Source of the DNA: Cellulomonas sp. Root930
Lineage (GTDB): Bacteria > Actinomycetota > Actinomycetes > Actinomycetales > Cellulomonadaceae
DNA length: 64,000 nucleotides
Direction: 5' to 3'
Assembly: GCA_001429255.1 (NCBI GenBank)
Contig: LMJI01000001.1
Span: 2,645,879 to 2,709,878 of the forward strand
Every line of letters begins with the position of its first letter. Position 1 is the first letter of the stretch. The translations under genes were made by a program, and so were the position numbers. This document shows positions 17,546 to 26,270 of the stretch, one piece after another. Under the pieces are notes generated by a model. The model saw only the letters and a list, made by a program, of their open reading frames with translations. It was not told where the DNA came from and ran no database searches.

Positions 17546-18241
17546 TCAGTCGGTGGGGGCGTGGACGGGCAGGACGGTCCAGGCGGTGCCGGTGGCCTCG
17601 TCGGGGTCGGCGCAGGAAGCGATCACCGTGGTCCCGGACGCGGCCAGGGCCTCGAGACGCGACCAGACGAGGCGCCGTCGCGCCGGGTCGTGCACCTGGT
17701 CCACGTCGTCGACGACGAGCATCCCGGGGCGCTGCGCCATCGCCAGCGCGATGCGCAGCAGCAGCGACTCGACCTCGTCGAGGTGCCAGACGACGGTCTG
17801 CGCGTCCGGGACGGGCAGGTCACCGAAGACCGGGGCGAGCGCACGGTCGACCGCGGGCTGGTCGGCGCGGCGCGAGCGGCGGTACCAGGGCGCCAGCCAC
17901 GCCAGCCGCTCCCGCACGTGCGAGCCGACGGTCACGGAGTCGTCGAGCTCGTCGATGCCGGCGAACCCGGCCAGCGCGACCTCCCGCTGCACGAGCGACC
18001 GCTGCGCGGGGAGGCGACGGCCCAGCACGACGAGCTCGGACGACCTGTCTGGCACCATGCGGCCGGCGAGCGTGAGGAGAAGGCTCGTGCGGCCGGCGCC
18101 CTGGGGCCCTTGGACGAGCGTGAGCGCGCCGGGAGCGACGTCGAGGTCGACCGGTCCGTAGACCGTGCCGCGGTCGCCTCGGAGCTGCAGCGAGCGCGCG
18201 GTCACCGCTGGGGGCTGGGCGGGGGCTGCGATCGGGGGCAC
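17546..18241 (-). CDS. ABC transporter ATP-binding protein
   Basis: The 231-residue ATPase has Walker A QGPQGAGRTSLLL (about 40-52) and Walker B GMLVVDDVDQVHD. The usual LSGGQ signature is degenerate (WHLDEVESLLLRIALA) and the Walker B glutamate is replaced by D, features of divergent ATPases paired with YhgE proteins. The GTG at 18241 was chosen because GAAGGAG lies 7 nt upstream. It is the first gene of the TetR-controlled operon, and the operator lies within its leader. Confidence 0.85.
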   Translation of the reverse strand: MPPIAAPAQPPAVTARSLQLRGDRGTVYGPVDLDVAPGALTLVQGPQGAGRTSLLLTLAGRMVPDRSSELVVLGRRLPAQRSLVQREVALAGFAGIDELDDSVTVGSHVRERLAWLAPWYRRSRRADQPAVDRALAPVFGDLPVPDAQTVVWHLDEVESLLLRIALAMAQRPGMLVVDDVDQVHDPARRRLVWSRLEALAASGTTVIASCADPDEATGTAWTVLPVHAPTD

Positions 18242-18258
18242 GGGGCGACTCCTTCTTG

Positions 18259-18272
18259 ACTGACCGGTCAGT
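18259..18272. promoter_or_regulatory. TetR operator
   Basis: ACTGACCGGTCAGT is a perfect 14-bp palindrome of the kind bound by TetR-family repressors. It sits just downstream of a minus-strand -10 box TATCCT (18283-18278) and before the ribosome-binding site of the ABC ATPase gene. A bound repressor would therefore cover the transcription start of the ABC-YhgE-TetR operon. Confidence 0.85.
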
Positions 18273-18404
18273 ACAAAAGGATAGGTCGGGTTTCTGCGGC
18301 GGGCGAGACCGGCGGATGTCGTTCTGCTCACACGGCGCCGATCAGGAGGGTCACCAGGGCGTTGGTCCGCCTCGTGGTCGGGCTGGTCGTGCGAGGATCG
18401 GCCC

Positions 18405-18893
18405 ATGGCGATGCGAGAGATCCGGACTGTCGGAGACCCCGTCCTGCGCACCCCCTGCGACCCGATCACGACGATCGACGACCGCGTGCGCGGACTCGTC
18501 GAGGACCTGCTCGAGACCGTGGACACCGAGGGGCGCGCCGGGCTGGCCGCGAACCAGATCGGCGTCAGCCTCCGGGCGTTCTCCTGGAACATCGACGACG
18601 AGGTGGGCTACGTGCTCAACCCGGTCATCGTCGAGCTGTCCGAGGACGAGTACCAGGACGGCGACGAGGGCTGCCTGTCGGTCCCCGGCCTCTGGTACCC
18701 CACGCACCGGTCCTGGTACGCGCGGGTGGTGGGCACGGACCTGGACGGCAAGGAGGTCGTCGTCGAGGGCGTCGAGCTCATGGCCCGCTGCCTGCAGCAC
18801 GAGGTCGACCACCTCGACGGGATGCTCTACCTGGACCGCCTCGAGCGTTCCGTCCGCAAGAAGGCCATGCGGGCCATCCGCGACACGCTCTAG
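18405..18893 (+). CDS. def: peptide deformylase
   Basis: Peptide deformylase removes the N-formyl group from nascent proteins. The 162-residue protein has all three catalytic motifs: GLAANQIG (46-53), EGCLS with metal-binding Cys90, and QHEVDH (131-136). The metal is usually Fe2+. A GAGGAT box at 18393-18398 ends 6 nt before the ATG, consistent with leaderless transcription. It is divergent from the TetR-controlled operon. Confidence 0.95.
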   Translation: MAMREIRTVGDPVLRTPCDPITTIDDRVRGLVEDLLETVDTEGRAGLAANQIGVSLRAFSWNIDDEVGYVLNPVIVELSEDEYQDGDEGCLSVPGLWYPTHRSWYARVVGTDLDGKEVVVEGVELMARCLQHEVDHLDGMLYLDRLERSVRKKAMRAIRDTL

Positions 18894-19017
18894 TCGCTGG
18901 CGCTCGTCCCGTTCCTCCGGCATGCTGTCCCCAGCACGCCGCGAGACCGTGTGAACTCCTGAGTGGTGACTGAGGTCGTTGGGGAAGGCGAACCTCGAGC
19001 CCGTTCAGGAGGACGAC

Positions 19018-19518
19018 ATGGCAGGTGCGATCACCCGCGGTGTACTTTTCGTGCACTCTGCGCCGCGTGCGCTGTGCCCCCACGTGGAGTGGGCCGCAGG
19101 CAACCTGCTGGGCTCCCGCACCACGTTCGACTGGACCGCGCAGCCGGCCGGCCCGGGCTTCTACCGCGCCGAGCACTCCTGGCAGGGGCCGCAGGGCACC
19201 GGCGCGCGTCTGGCGTCCGCCCTGCGCGGCTGGGCGCACCTGCGCTACGAGATCACCGAGGAGGCCAGTCACGGCGTCGACGGCTCCCGGTGGAGCCACA
19301 CGCCCGAGCTCGGCATCTTCCACGCCGCGACCGACGTGCACGGCAACATCGTCGTGCCCGAGGACCGCATCCGCGCCGCCCTGGAGCACGGCGCCGACCT
19401 CGTGCGGCTGCGCACGGAGCTGGATCTCGCCCTCGGGCAGGCCTGGGACGACGAGCTCGAGCCGTTCCGCTACGCGGGCGCCGGTGCCCCGGTCCGCTGG
19501 CTGCACCGCGTCGGCTGA
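19018..19518 (+). CDS. DUF3145 protein
   Basis: The 166-residue protein begins MAGAITRGVLFVHSAPRAL and continues with CPHVEWAAGNLLG, the hallmark of DUF3145, an actinobacterial family of unknown function. It is soluble with an even mix of strands and helices. The ATG at 19018 has AGGAGG 5 nt upstream. An upstream in-frame ATG lacks a ribosome-binding site. It stands alone between def and the flavin module. Confidence 0.88.
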   Translation: MAGAITRGVLFVHSAPRALCPHVEWAAGNLLGSRTTFDWTAQPAGPGFYRAEHSWQGPQGTGARLASALRGWAHLRYEITEEASHGVDGSRWSHTPELGIFHAATDVHGNIVVPEDRIRAALEHGADLVRLRTELDLALGQAWDDELEPFRYAGAGAPVRWLHRVG

Positions 19519-19582
19519 GGGCTCACCCGAATCGCTTCGCCCGCCCACCGGACGTTCACAGCGTGCGTCCAGCCGGGGACCC

Positions 19583-19619
19583 TAGCGTCCTGACCTGTTG
19601 CGGTACGACCGCGCAGGTC
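19583..19619 (+). promoter_or_regulatory. promoter and structured 5' leader of the flavin module
   Basis: A TAGCGT -10 box (19583-19588) is followed at 19592-19619 by a hairpin in which GACCTG pairs with CAGGTC around an inner GCGGT-ACG-ACCGC stem. The leader is about 55-60 nt before the ATG at 19653. The hairpin does not match a riboswitch class that I recognise. Confidence 0.45.
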
Positions 19620-19652
19620 GGCCCAGGGGGACTCGACGAAGGGATCGCACGC

Positions 19653-20117
19653 ATGAGGACGCCTCGCAGGACCACGATCGCGCTCGTCTCGGGGGTGTCG
19701 GCCGTCGCTGCGCTGGCCTCGTGCAGCAGCAGCGGCGCCGCGACCGCCGACACCGCGGACGAGACGGTGAGCCAGCCGTCCGACGAGGCGACGGCCTCGG
19801 AGGACACCCCGGTGCAGTCCGGGCTCACGGACGGCACCTACTCCGCGACGGGCAGCTACGAGTCGCCCGCAGGGCAGGAGACCGTGGCGGTCTCGCTCAC
19901 GCTGGCGGACGGTGTGGTGACGGCGGTCGAGGTCACCCCGGAGGCCACCAACCCGACGTCGAAGCAGTTCCAGACCAAGTTCGCGTCGGGCGTCGCGGAC
20001 GTGGTGGTCGGGCAGCCGGTCGACGGCCTCTCGGTGGACGCGGTCTCGGGATCGTCGCTCACCCCGGAGGGCTTCAACGACGCGCTGGCCCAGATCGTCG
20101 CCGATGCGCAGGCCTGA
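19653..20117 (+). CDS. FMN-binding-domain lipoprotein
   Basis: The 154-residue protein has a lipoprotein signal peptide with lipobox LASC (Cys about residue 24). A Ser/Thr/Asp-rich linker and a C-terminal FMN-binding domain of the RnfG/NqrC type follow (about 56-153, DGTYSATGSYESPAG to AVSGSSLTPEGFNDAL). ApbE attaches FMN to a Thr or Ser in a [S/D]GAT-like motif. Here that motif reads SGSS, so Ser would replace the usual Thr. It is probably an extracytoplasmic electron carrier. The next gene encodes ApbE and overlaps it by 14 bp. Confidence 0.88.
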   Translation: MRTPRRTTIALVSGVSAVAALASCSSSGAATADTADETVSQPSDEATASEDTPVQSGLTDGTYSATGSYESPAGQETVAVSLTLADGVVTAVEVTPEATNPTSKQFQTKFASGVADVVVGQPVDGLSVDAVSGSSLTPEGFNDALAQIVADAQA

Positions 20118-20967
20118 GGCCTCGTTCGACGCGATCGGCACCCGCTGGTCCATCCACGTGGACGGGCCGCTCGACGTGGTGACCCTGGCACGCGTGCGGT
20201 CGCGGATCGCGGCCTACGACGCCGTCTGGTCCCGGTTCCGCGAGGACTCGCTGGTCGCGCAGATCTCGCGCGAGCCGGGCACCTACCGGTTGCCCGCCGA
20301 GGCCGGACCCCTGCTGGACCTCTACGCCACGCTCGCGCGGTGCACCGACGGCGCCGTGTCGCCCCTCGTCGGCCGCAGCCTCGTCCGGCTCGGGTACGGC
20401 GCCGACTACGCGCTGCGGGCGGCGGGGGACGCGCAGGCCGCCCCGGTCTGGGACGACGTGCTCGAGCGGGACGGCGACACGCTCGTCGTCCGTGAGCCCG
20501 TCCTGCTCGACGTGGGGGCCGCCGGCAAGGGGCAGCTGGTGGACCTCGTCGCGGCGGAGCTGCGGGACTGCGGGATCGAGCAGTTCGTGGTCGACGCGGG
20601 CGGAGACCTGGTGCATCGCGGCGAGGAGCCGTTCCGGGTCGCACTGCAGGAGCCCGGGGACCCGACGCGGGCCATCGGGGTGGTCGAGCTCGAGGCCGCG
20701 GCACTGTGCGGCTCCGCGGTGGACCGCCGGGCGTGGGGCGACGGGCTGCACCACGTGGTCGACGCCCGCACCGGGCTGCCCACGCGCGACGTGACCGCCA
20801 CGTGGGTGGTGGCCGAGAGCGCGATGCTCGCCGACGGGCTCGCCACCGCGCACTTCTTCGCTGACCCGGACCGGCTCGAGGCCGCGTTCGACCACACCTA
20901 CGTGCGGATCGCGGCGGACGGGGGCGTCCGCTACTCGCTGGGCCTGCCCGGGGAGCTGTTCTCGTGA
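20104..20967 (+). CDS. apbE: FAD:protein FMN transferase
   Basis: ApbE transfers FMN from FAD onto Thr/Ser of FMN-binding proteins. The 287-residue protein has the ApbE core: FDAIGTRWSI, VSPLVGRSL, LLDVGAAGKGQLVD, the VDAGGD motif and HHVVDARTGLPT, with a C-terminal AMLADGLATA. No signal peptide is seen, so it may act on the cytoplasmic face or on the lipoprotein before export. The gene overlaps the FMN-binding lipoprotein gene by 14 bp and the reductase gene by 4 bp, so the modifying enzyme and its likely substrate are co-translated. Confidence 0.95.
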   Translation: MRRPEASFDAIGTRWSIHVDGPLDVVTLARVRSRIAAYDAVWSRFREDSLVAQISREPGTYRLPAEAGPLLDLYATLARCTDGAVSPLVGRSLVRLGYGADYALRAAGDAQAAPVWDDVLERDGDTLVVREPVLLDVGAAGKGQLVDLVAAELRDCGIEQFVVDAGGDLVHRGEEPFRVALQEPGDPTRAIGVVELEAAALCGSAVDRRAWGDGLHHVVDARTGLPTRDVTATWVVAESAMLADGLATAHFFADPDRLEAAFDHTYVRIAADGGVRYSLGLPGELFS

Positions 20968-22484
20968 GCGCCGTCGACCGCCTGCTGGGCCGCGTCACGA
21001 TGTACCGGCTGGTCACGCTCACGCTCTCCGCGGTGCTGCTGGCGGCGGTGGCCCTGGCGGTGCTCGGTCCGGTGCAGCAGGACCCCCTGGCGATCGTCGT
21101 GACCGCTGCGGTGGCCGTCGGGACCAGCGTGCTCGCCGGGCGGGGGTGCGGCGCCCTGTGGCGGACCCGCGTGCACACCGAGTCGGCCGTGATCACCGGG
21201 CTGATCCTCGCGCTGCTGTTCTGGCCCCAGCTGACGGTCGGGAGCCTCGCGGTGGTCGCCGTGGCCGCGCTGCTGGGCGCCCTGTCGAAGTTCGTCGTCG
21301 CGGTGCGGTCCCGGCACGTGCTCAACCCGGCCGCCGCCGGCGCGCTCGTCGCGGGGCTGGTCGCCGCCCCGTTCGGGGGCTTCCCTGCGGCGTGGTGGGT
21401 CGCGACGCCGGCGCTGCTGCCCGTCGTCGCGATCGCGGCGCTGGCGGTCGTGCTCCGGACGCGCCGAGGCGCTCTCGTCCTGACCTACCTGGCGATCGCG
21501 CTCGCCCTGCTCCTGCCTCGGCTGGTGGCAGGTGGAGCCGCTCCGCTGGACGCCCTGGTCACCGCGCTGCAGTCCTACCCGCTCGTCTTCGCGGCGGGCT
21601 TCATGCTCACCGAGCCCCTCACCCTGCCGCCGCGCCGGTGGCAGCAGCTCACGGTGGCGGCCCTCGTCGGTGCGCTGACGGTCCTGCCGTTCAGCCTGGG
21701 CACAGTGCTCTACGCGTCGCCGGAGCTCGCGCTCGTCGTCGGCAACGTCCTGGCGTTCACCGTGGGCCAGCGGCGGGCGGTGCACCTGCGGGTGCGCGCG
21801 CACCGGATGGTGACGCCGGGGATCCGCGAGGTCGCGTTCGCCTCCGACGCCGCCGTCCGGTTCCGGCCCGGGCAGTGGATCGAGCTGCACGTGCCGCACA
21901 CCGCCACCGACGCCCGCGGCTCGCGGCGCGTCTTCTCGCTGGCCACACCGCCCGACCACGCGGACGGCGTCGCGGTCGCGTTCCGGCTCACCGACGCGCC
22001 CAGCTCGTTCAAGCAGGCGCTGAGCGCGCTCCCCGAGGGAGGTCTGGTGCGTGCGACCGGCGTCGGCGGCGACTTCCTGCTCCCGAAGGACGCGACCGTC
22101 CCGCTGCTGCTCGTCGCGGGGGGCATCGGGATCACGCCGTTCGTGAGCCAGCTGGCGGACCTCGCGAGGTCGGGGCAGACCCGGGACGTCGTGGTGGTCC
22201 TGCTGGTCGCACCCGGCGACGAGCCGGCGTACACCGACGTCCTCGAGGAGTCGGGCGCGCGGGTCGTCGTCGTGAGCCCGCAGCGGCCGGCGACCCTGCC
22301 GGAGGCGTGGGCGTTCGCCGAGGCCCCCACCCTCGGCGCCGCAGCGCTGCACGCGTCCGTCCCGGACGCCGCACGACGGACCGCCTACGTGTCAGGGTCG
22401 CCGGGCATGGTCGACCACACGCGCCGGGTGCTGCGCCGAGCGGGTGTCCGCCGCGTGCGGACGGACGCGTTCAGCGGCTACTGA
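20964..22484 (+). CDS. RnfD/NqrB-like membrane domain fused to FAD/NAD(P) reductase
   Basis: The 506-residue protein has two parts. Residues about 10-265 form 8-10 membrane helices resembling RnfD/NqrB, with HTESAVITGLILALLFWP, RSRHVLNPAAAGALVAG and YPLVFAAGFMLTEPLT. Residues about 275-506 form a ferredoxin-reductase module with the FAD motif RVFSLATPP and the pyridine-nucleotide motif LLVAGGIGITPFVS, ending YVSGSPGMVDH and FSGY. No 2Fe-2S domain is present. The fusion should pass electrons from NAD(P)H through FAD into the membrane and on to the FMN lipoprotein encoded two genes upstream. Confidence 0.88.
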   Translation: MSAVDRLLGRVTMYRLVTLTLSAVLLAAVALAVLGPVQQDPLAIVVTAAVAVGTSVLAGRGCGALWRTRVHTESAVITGLILALLFWPQLTVGSLAVVAVAALLGALSKFVVAVRSRHVLNPAAAGALVAGLVAAPFGGFPAAWWVATPALLPVVAIAALAVVLRTRRGALVLTYLAIALALLLPRLVAGGAAPLDALVTALQSYPLVFAAGFMLTEPLTLPPRRWQQLTVAALVGALTVLPFSLGTVLYASPELALVVGNVLAFTVGQRRAVHLRVRAHRMVTPGIREVAFASDAAVRFRPGQWIELHVPHTATDARGSRRVFSLATPPDHADGVAVAFRLTDAPSSFKQALSALPEGGLVRATGVGGDFLLPKDATVPLLLVAGGIGITPFVSQLADLARSGQTRDVVVVLLVAPGDEPAYTDVLEESGARVVVVSPQRPATLPEAWAFAEAPTLGAAALHASVPDAARRTAYVSGSPGMVDHTRRVLRRAGVRRVRTDAFSGY

Positions 22485-22500
22485 CGGTCAGGCGAGGTTC

Positions 22501-22538
22501 GAGCACGCCCTGAGCGACGCGTCACTCAGGGCGTGCTC
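22501..22538. terminator. bidirectional terminator between flavin module and fab operon
   Basis: GAGCACGCCCTGAG and CTCAGGGCGTGCTC are perfectly complementary 14-nt arms around a 10-nt loop. They lie between the converging reductase and fabF genes, and serve both strands. Confidence 0.9.
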
Positions 22539-22545
22539 ACCGCCG

Positions 22546-23790
22546 TCAGACCGACGCCACCACCAGGGCGACGTTGTGGCCGCCGAAGCCGAACGAGTTG
22601 TTCACCGCCGCGATGTCGCCGTCGCGCAGGGGACGCGGCTTGTCGCGGACCAGGTCGAGGACCAGCTCGGGGTCGGGGTTCTCCACGTTGATCGTCGGCG
22701 GAGCCTGCCGGTCGTGCAGCGCGAGGACGGTGAAGATCGTCTCCAGGGCGCCGGCGCCACCGAGCAGGTGCCCGGTCATCGACTTGGTGGCCGAGAGCGC
22801 GACGTGGTCGGCCTCGTCGCCCAGCAGGCCACGGATGGACCGCGCCTCGATGAGGTCGCCGACGACGGTCGACGTGGCGTGCGCGTTGACGTGCACGACG
22901 TCGATCCGTGCGATCTCCGACTCGTCGAGGGCGGCGCGCATGGCGCGGATCTGGCCGTCGCCCGACGGCTCGGGGGAGGTGATGTGGTAGCCGTCGGCGG
23001 ACAGCCCGACGCCGGCGATCCGGGCATAGACCCGCGCGCCGCGGGCGGCAGCGTGCGCCGCGCTCTCCAGGACGACGACACCGGCGCCCTCGCCGATGAC
23101 GAAGCCGTCCCGGTCGACGTCGTAGGGACGCGACGCGCCCTCGGGGTCGTCGTTGCGCAGCGAGAGGGTGCGGGACGCGGCGAACGCGGCGATGGGCATC
23201 GGGTGGATGGTGGCCTCGGTGCCACCGGCCACGACGATGTCGGCGCGACCCGTACGGATCATCTCCACGCCGTAGCCGATGGCCTCGGCGCCCGACGCGC
23301 AGGCGGACACCAGGGCGTGCGCGCCGGCGCGGGCACCGAGCTCGAGCGAGACGTACGCGGTCGGGGAGTTGGGCATGAGCATGGGGACGGTCATGGGCAG
23401 GATGCGGCGGGCACCCTTCTCCTTGAGCGTGTCCCAGGCGTCCAGGGTGGTCCAGATGCCACCGATGCCCGACGAGACGACGGCGCCGAGCCGGTCGCCG
23501 TCGACCTCGGGGGAGCCGGCGTCGGCCCAGGCCTCGCGCGCCGCGATGATCGCGTACTGCGCGGACGGGTCCATCTTCTTGAGCTCCGGCCGGGGGAGCA
23601 CGTCCTCGGGCTTGACCTTGATGGTCGCCGCGAAGGTGACGGGGAGGCCGTAGGTCTCCACCCAGTCGTTGTCGAAGGGCCGAGCCCCGGACTCACCGGC
23701 GAGGGCGGCGGCCCAGGTGCTGGGGATGTCCCCGCCGAGAGGCGTGGTGGCTCCCAGTCCGGTGACGACGACGTCGGGTACGTGGCTCAT
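22546..23790 (-). CDS. fabF: beta-ketoacyl-ACP synthase II
   Basis: FabF elongates acyl chains by condensing malonyl-ACP with acyl-ACP. The 414-residue thiolase-fold protein has the Cys-His-His triad: C164 in SACASGAEA, H304 in VNAHATST and H341 in SMTGHLLG, with K336 also kept. It is the last gene of fabD-fabH-acpP-fabF, the order known from Streptomyces, and begins 76 bp after acpP. Confidence 0.96.
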   Translation of the reverse strand: MSHVPDVVVTGLGATTPLGGDIPSTWAAALAGESGARPFDNDWVETYGLPVTFAATIKVKPEDVLPRPELKKMDPSAQYAIIAAREAWADAGSPEVDGDRLGAVVSSGIGGIWTTLDAWDTLKEKGARRILPMTVPMLMPNSPTAYVSLELGARAGAHALVSACASGAEAIGYGVEMIRTGRADIVVAGGTEATIHPMPIAAFAASRTLSLRNDDPEGASRPYDVDRDGFVIGEGAGVVVLESAAHAAARGARVYARIAGVGLSADGYHITSPEPSGDGQIRAMRAALDESEIARIDVVHVNAHATSTVVGDLIEARSIRGLLGDEADHVALSATKSMTGHLLGGAGALETIFTVLALHDRQAPPTINVENPDPELVLDLVRDKPRPLRDGDIAAVNNSFGFGGHNVALVVASV

Positions 23791-23866
23791 CGGTGCTCCA
23801 GGTCGGCGGTCGTGAGGGTGGTCGGTCCCGGGTGGTGCACCCGGGACCGACCCCGGCGGCGCAGGC

Positions 23867-24115
23867 TCAGGCCTGCGCGCCCGTGATGAAGGAGACGGCG
23901 TCGCCCACGGTCGCGAGGTTCTTGACCTCGTCGTCGGGGATGCGCACGTCGAACTTCTCCTCGGCGAGCGTGACGATCGTCATCATCGACAGGGAGTCGA
24001 TGTCGAGGTCGTCGGTGAAGGACTTCTCGGGCAGGACGGAGTCCGTGGGCAGACCGGTCTCCTCGCTGACGATCTCGGCCAGGCCGGCCAGGATCTCCTG
24101 CTCGCTGTACGCCAT
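23867..24115 (-). CDS. acpP: acyl carrier protein
   Basis: The 82-residue acidic protein carries growing fatty acyl chains on a phosphopantetheine arm attached to S41 in the DIDSLS motif. The start ATG at 24115 has GAGGAGA upstream. It lies between fabH and fabF in the type II fatty acid synthase operon. Confidence 0.96.
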   Translation of the reverse strand: MAYSEQEILAGLAEIVSEETGLPTDSVLPEKSFTDDLDIDSLSMMTIVTLAEEKFDVRIPDDEVKNLATVGDAVSFITGAQA

Positions 24116-24205
24116 CGGTGTCTCCTCTGTCGGGTGCTGCTGCTTCGTGGTCGAAGCACTGGGGTCGGACGAACGGTACAACCGGGGTCGTACCGAGGAT
24201 CTCTG

Positions 24206-25210
24206 CTACGGCAGGACGACGACCTGCGCCGCGTAGACCAGGCCGGCGCCGAAGCCGATCTGCAGGGCCAGCGCACCGCTCGACACCTGACCCTCGCGCA
24301 GCAGCCGCTCGGTCGCGAGCGGGATCGACGCGGCGGAGGTGTTGCCGGTGTCCGCGATGTCGCGGCCGACGACGACCGTGTCCGGGAGCTTCAGCGTCTT
24401 GATCATCTGGTCGATGATCCGCATGTTCGCCTGGTGCGGGATGAAGGCGTCGATCTCGTCGGCCGTGACTCCGGCCGCGTCCATGGCCTTCTGCGCGACG
24501 GGAGCCATCTGCCAGACCGCCCACTTGTAGACGCTGGGGCCCTCCTGACGGAGCGTCGGCCAGCCGGCGCCCTCGTCGCGGGTGGCCAGCCACGAGTGCG
24601 TCTGGCGGATCGCCTGCGCCTGGCTGCCGTCGGAGCCCCAGATGGTCGGGCCGATCCCCGGCGTGTCCGAGGGGCCGATGACGACCGCGCCGGCACCGTC
24701 GCCGAGCAGGAACGAGATGGAGCGGTCGGTCGGGTCGACGAACTCGCTCATCTTCTCGGCGCCGATCACCAGCACGTGCCGGGCGCTCCCGGCGCGGACG
24801 AGGGCGTCGGCCTGGCCGATCCCGTAGCAGTAGCCGGCGCAGGCGGCCGAGATGTCGAACGCCGCCGCCGGGGTGGCGCCGATGCGGTCCGCGATGATCG
24901 CGGCGCCCGCCGGGGTCTGGTGGAAGTAGGTGACCGTCGAGAGGATCACCACGTCGATGTCCGCGCCGGTCAGGCCCGCGTTGGCGATGGCCTGGAGCGC
25001 CGCGGCCTCGGCGAGGTCGAGCACGTCGGTGCCCGGCTCGGCGCGGCGGCGCGTGATGATGCCGGTGCGCTGGCGGATCCACTCGTCCGAGGAGTCGATG
25101 GGACCGACCAGCTCGTCGTTGGGGACCGTGCGCTCTCCGCGGACGCCGCCGAGGCCCAGGATGCGCGAGTGTGCCGGTCCGGTGGCCTGCGTGAGAGTGG
25201 GACGGGTCAC
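24206..25210 (-). CDS. fabH: beta-ketoacyl-ACP synthase III
   Basis: FabH starts fatty acid synthesis by condensing acyl-CoA (in actinobacteria often branched) with malonyl-ACP. The 334-residue protein has the Cys-His-Asn triad C124 (SAACAGYCYG), H257 (FIPHQANMRI) and N288 (DTGNTSAAS). The GTG start at 25210 overlaps the fabD stop (GTGA), so the two are co-translated. This start agrees with the known family length. Confidence 0.96.
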   Translation of the reverse strand: MTRPTLTQATGPAHSRILGLGGVRGERTVPNDELVGPIDSSDEWIRQRTGIITRRRAEPGTDVLDLAEAAALQAIANAGLTGADIDVVILSTVTYFHQTPAGAAIIADRIGATPAAAFDISAACAGYCYGIGQADALVRAGSARHVLVIGAEKMSEFVDPTDRSISFLLGDGAGAVVIGPSDTPGIGPTIWGSDGSQAQAIRQTHSWLATRDEGAGWPTLRQEGPSVYKWAVWQMAPVAQKAMDAAGVTADEIDAFIPHQANMRIIDQMIKTLKLPDTVVVGRDIADTGNTSAASIPLATERLLREGQVSSGALALQIGFGAGLVYAAQVVVLP

Positions 25211-26181
25211 GACGACTCCTGGGTGCTCTGGGGGGTTCCGGCGTGCCGACGGACCAGGTCGCGCGCGGCATCGAGGTCGGCAGGGGTCTTGACGGCGACC
25301 GTCTCGACCCCGGGCAGCGTACGCCGGGCCAGCCCGGTGAGCACGCCTCCCGGTGCCACCTCGAGCAGCCCGGTCACGCCGAGCCCGAGGAGCGTGGCCT
25401 GGCACAGGTCCCACCGGACGGGGTTGGCCACCTGCGCGACGATCAGCTCGAGCGCCCGCGCGCCGGAGGCTGCGAGGGTGCCGTCGGAGTTGGTCAGCAG
25501 CGAGATCATCGGCTCGCCGGGCGTGACGTCGTCGGCCGCGACGCGCAGCTCGGCGACCGCGGGCGCCATGTGCTCCGTGTGGAACGCGCCGGCCACCTGC
25601 AGGGCGATCACGCGTGCCTTGGCCGGGGGAGCGGCCGCGAACGCCGCGAGGGCCTCGAGCGTGCCGGCGGCGACGACCTGGCCGCCGCCGTTGACGTTCG
25701 CGGGGACCAGACCGTGCTCGGCGAGCGCGGCGAGCACCTCGTCCGGGTCGCCGCCCAGCACCGCGCTCATGCCGGTGGGGGTAGCCGCCGCGGCCCGGGC
25801 CATGGCGGAGCCGCGCACGGTCACCAGGCGCAGCGCCTCGTCGTCGGTCAGCACGCCGGCGATCGCGGCGGCCGCCAGCTCGCCGACCGAGTGGCCCGCG
25901 GTCACGCCGGCGACGCGGTGGGCGGCGATGTCGAGGGCGTCGTCGGCACCGAGCTCGAGCACCGCGCGCAGGCTCGCCAGGGCGGAGGCCACGAGGAGCG
26001 GCTGCGCCACAGCGGTGTCCCGGATGGTGTCGGCGTCCGACGTGGTGCCGTGGGCGACGAGGTCCAGCCCGGTCGTGCGGGAGGCCCGCGCGATCGAGTC
26101 GGCGACGGACGGCAGCTCGAGCCACGGGGCGAGCATGCCGGGGGACTGGGCGCCCTGACCGGGGCAGACGACAGCGAGCAC
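25207..26181 (-). CDS. fabD: malonyl-CoA:ACP transacylase
   Basis: FabD loads malonate from CoA onto ACP. The 324-residue protein has the catalytic Ser98 in GHSVGE, H201 in AGAFHTEHM and the N-terminal PGQGAQ loop. The GTG start at 26181 follows a weak -10-like CAGAGT (26193-26188) by 6 nt. It is the first gene of the fab operon, with a FasR-like motif 63-84 bp upstream. Confidence 0.95.
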   Translation of the reverse strand: MLAVVCPGQGAQSPGMLAPWLELPSVADSIARASRTTGLDLVAHGTTSDADTIRDTAVAQPLLVASALASLRAVLELGADDALDIAAHRVAGVTAGHSVGELAAAAIAGVLTDDEALRLVTVRGSAMARAAAATPTGMSAVLGGDPDEVLAALAEHGLVPANVNGGGQVVAAGTLEALAAFAAAPPAKARVIALQVAGAFHTEHMAPAVAELRVAADDVTPGEPMISLLTNSDGTLAASGARALELIVAQVANPVRWDLCQATLLGLGVTGLLEVAPGGVLTGLARRTLPGVETVAVKTPADLDAARDLVRRHAGTPQSTQESS

Positions 26182-26243
26182 GCGACCACTCTGCCTTCCC
26201 GAGGGTGCCCGTCCGGCTCACGGCGTGCACCAACCTTGTCGGA

Positions 26244-26265
26244 CGCCCTTGTGCGACTCCTACAA
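26244..26265. promoter_or_regulatory. putative FasR site in front of fabD
   Basis: The site begins CGCCCTTGTG and contains TTGT-N9-ACAA. The same ten bases with the same N9 spacing occur in the fasR promoter (27593-27620) and nowhere else that I noticed. This fits one regulator acting on both genes. Confidence 0.6.
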
Positions 26266-26270
26266 CGACG

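Noticed and set aside
19592-19619. FMN riboswitch in front of the flavin module
   Set aside because: The conserved FMN-aptamer signatures (AGGGTCGGGGTGAAA-like pieces) are absent; only a simple hairpin is present.
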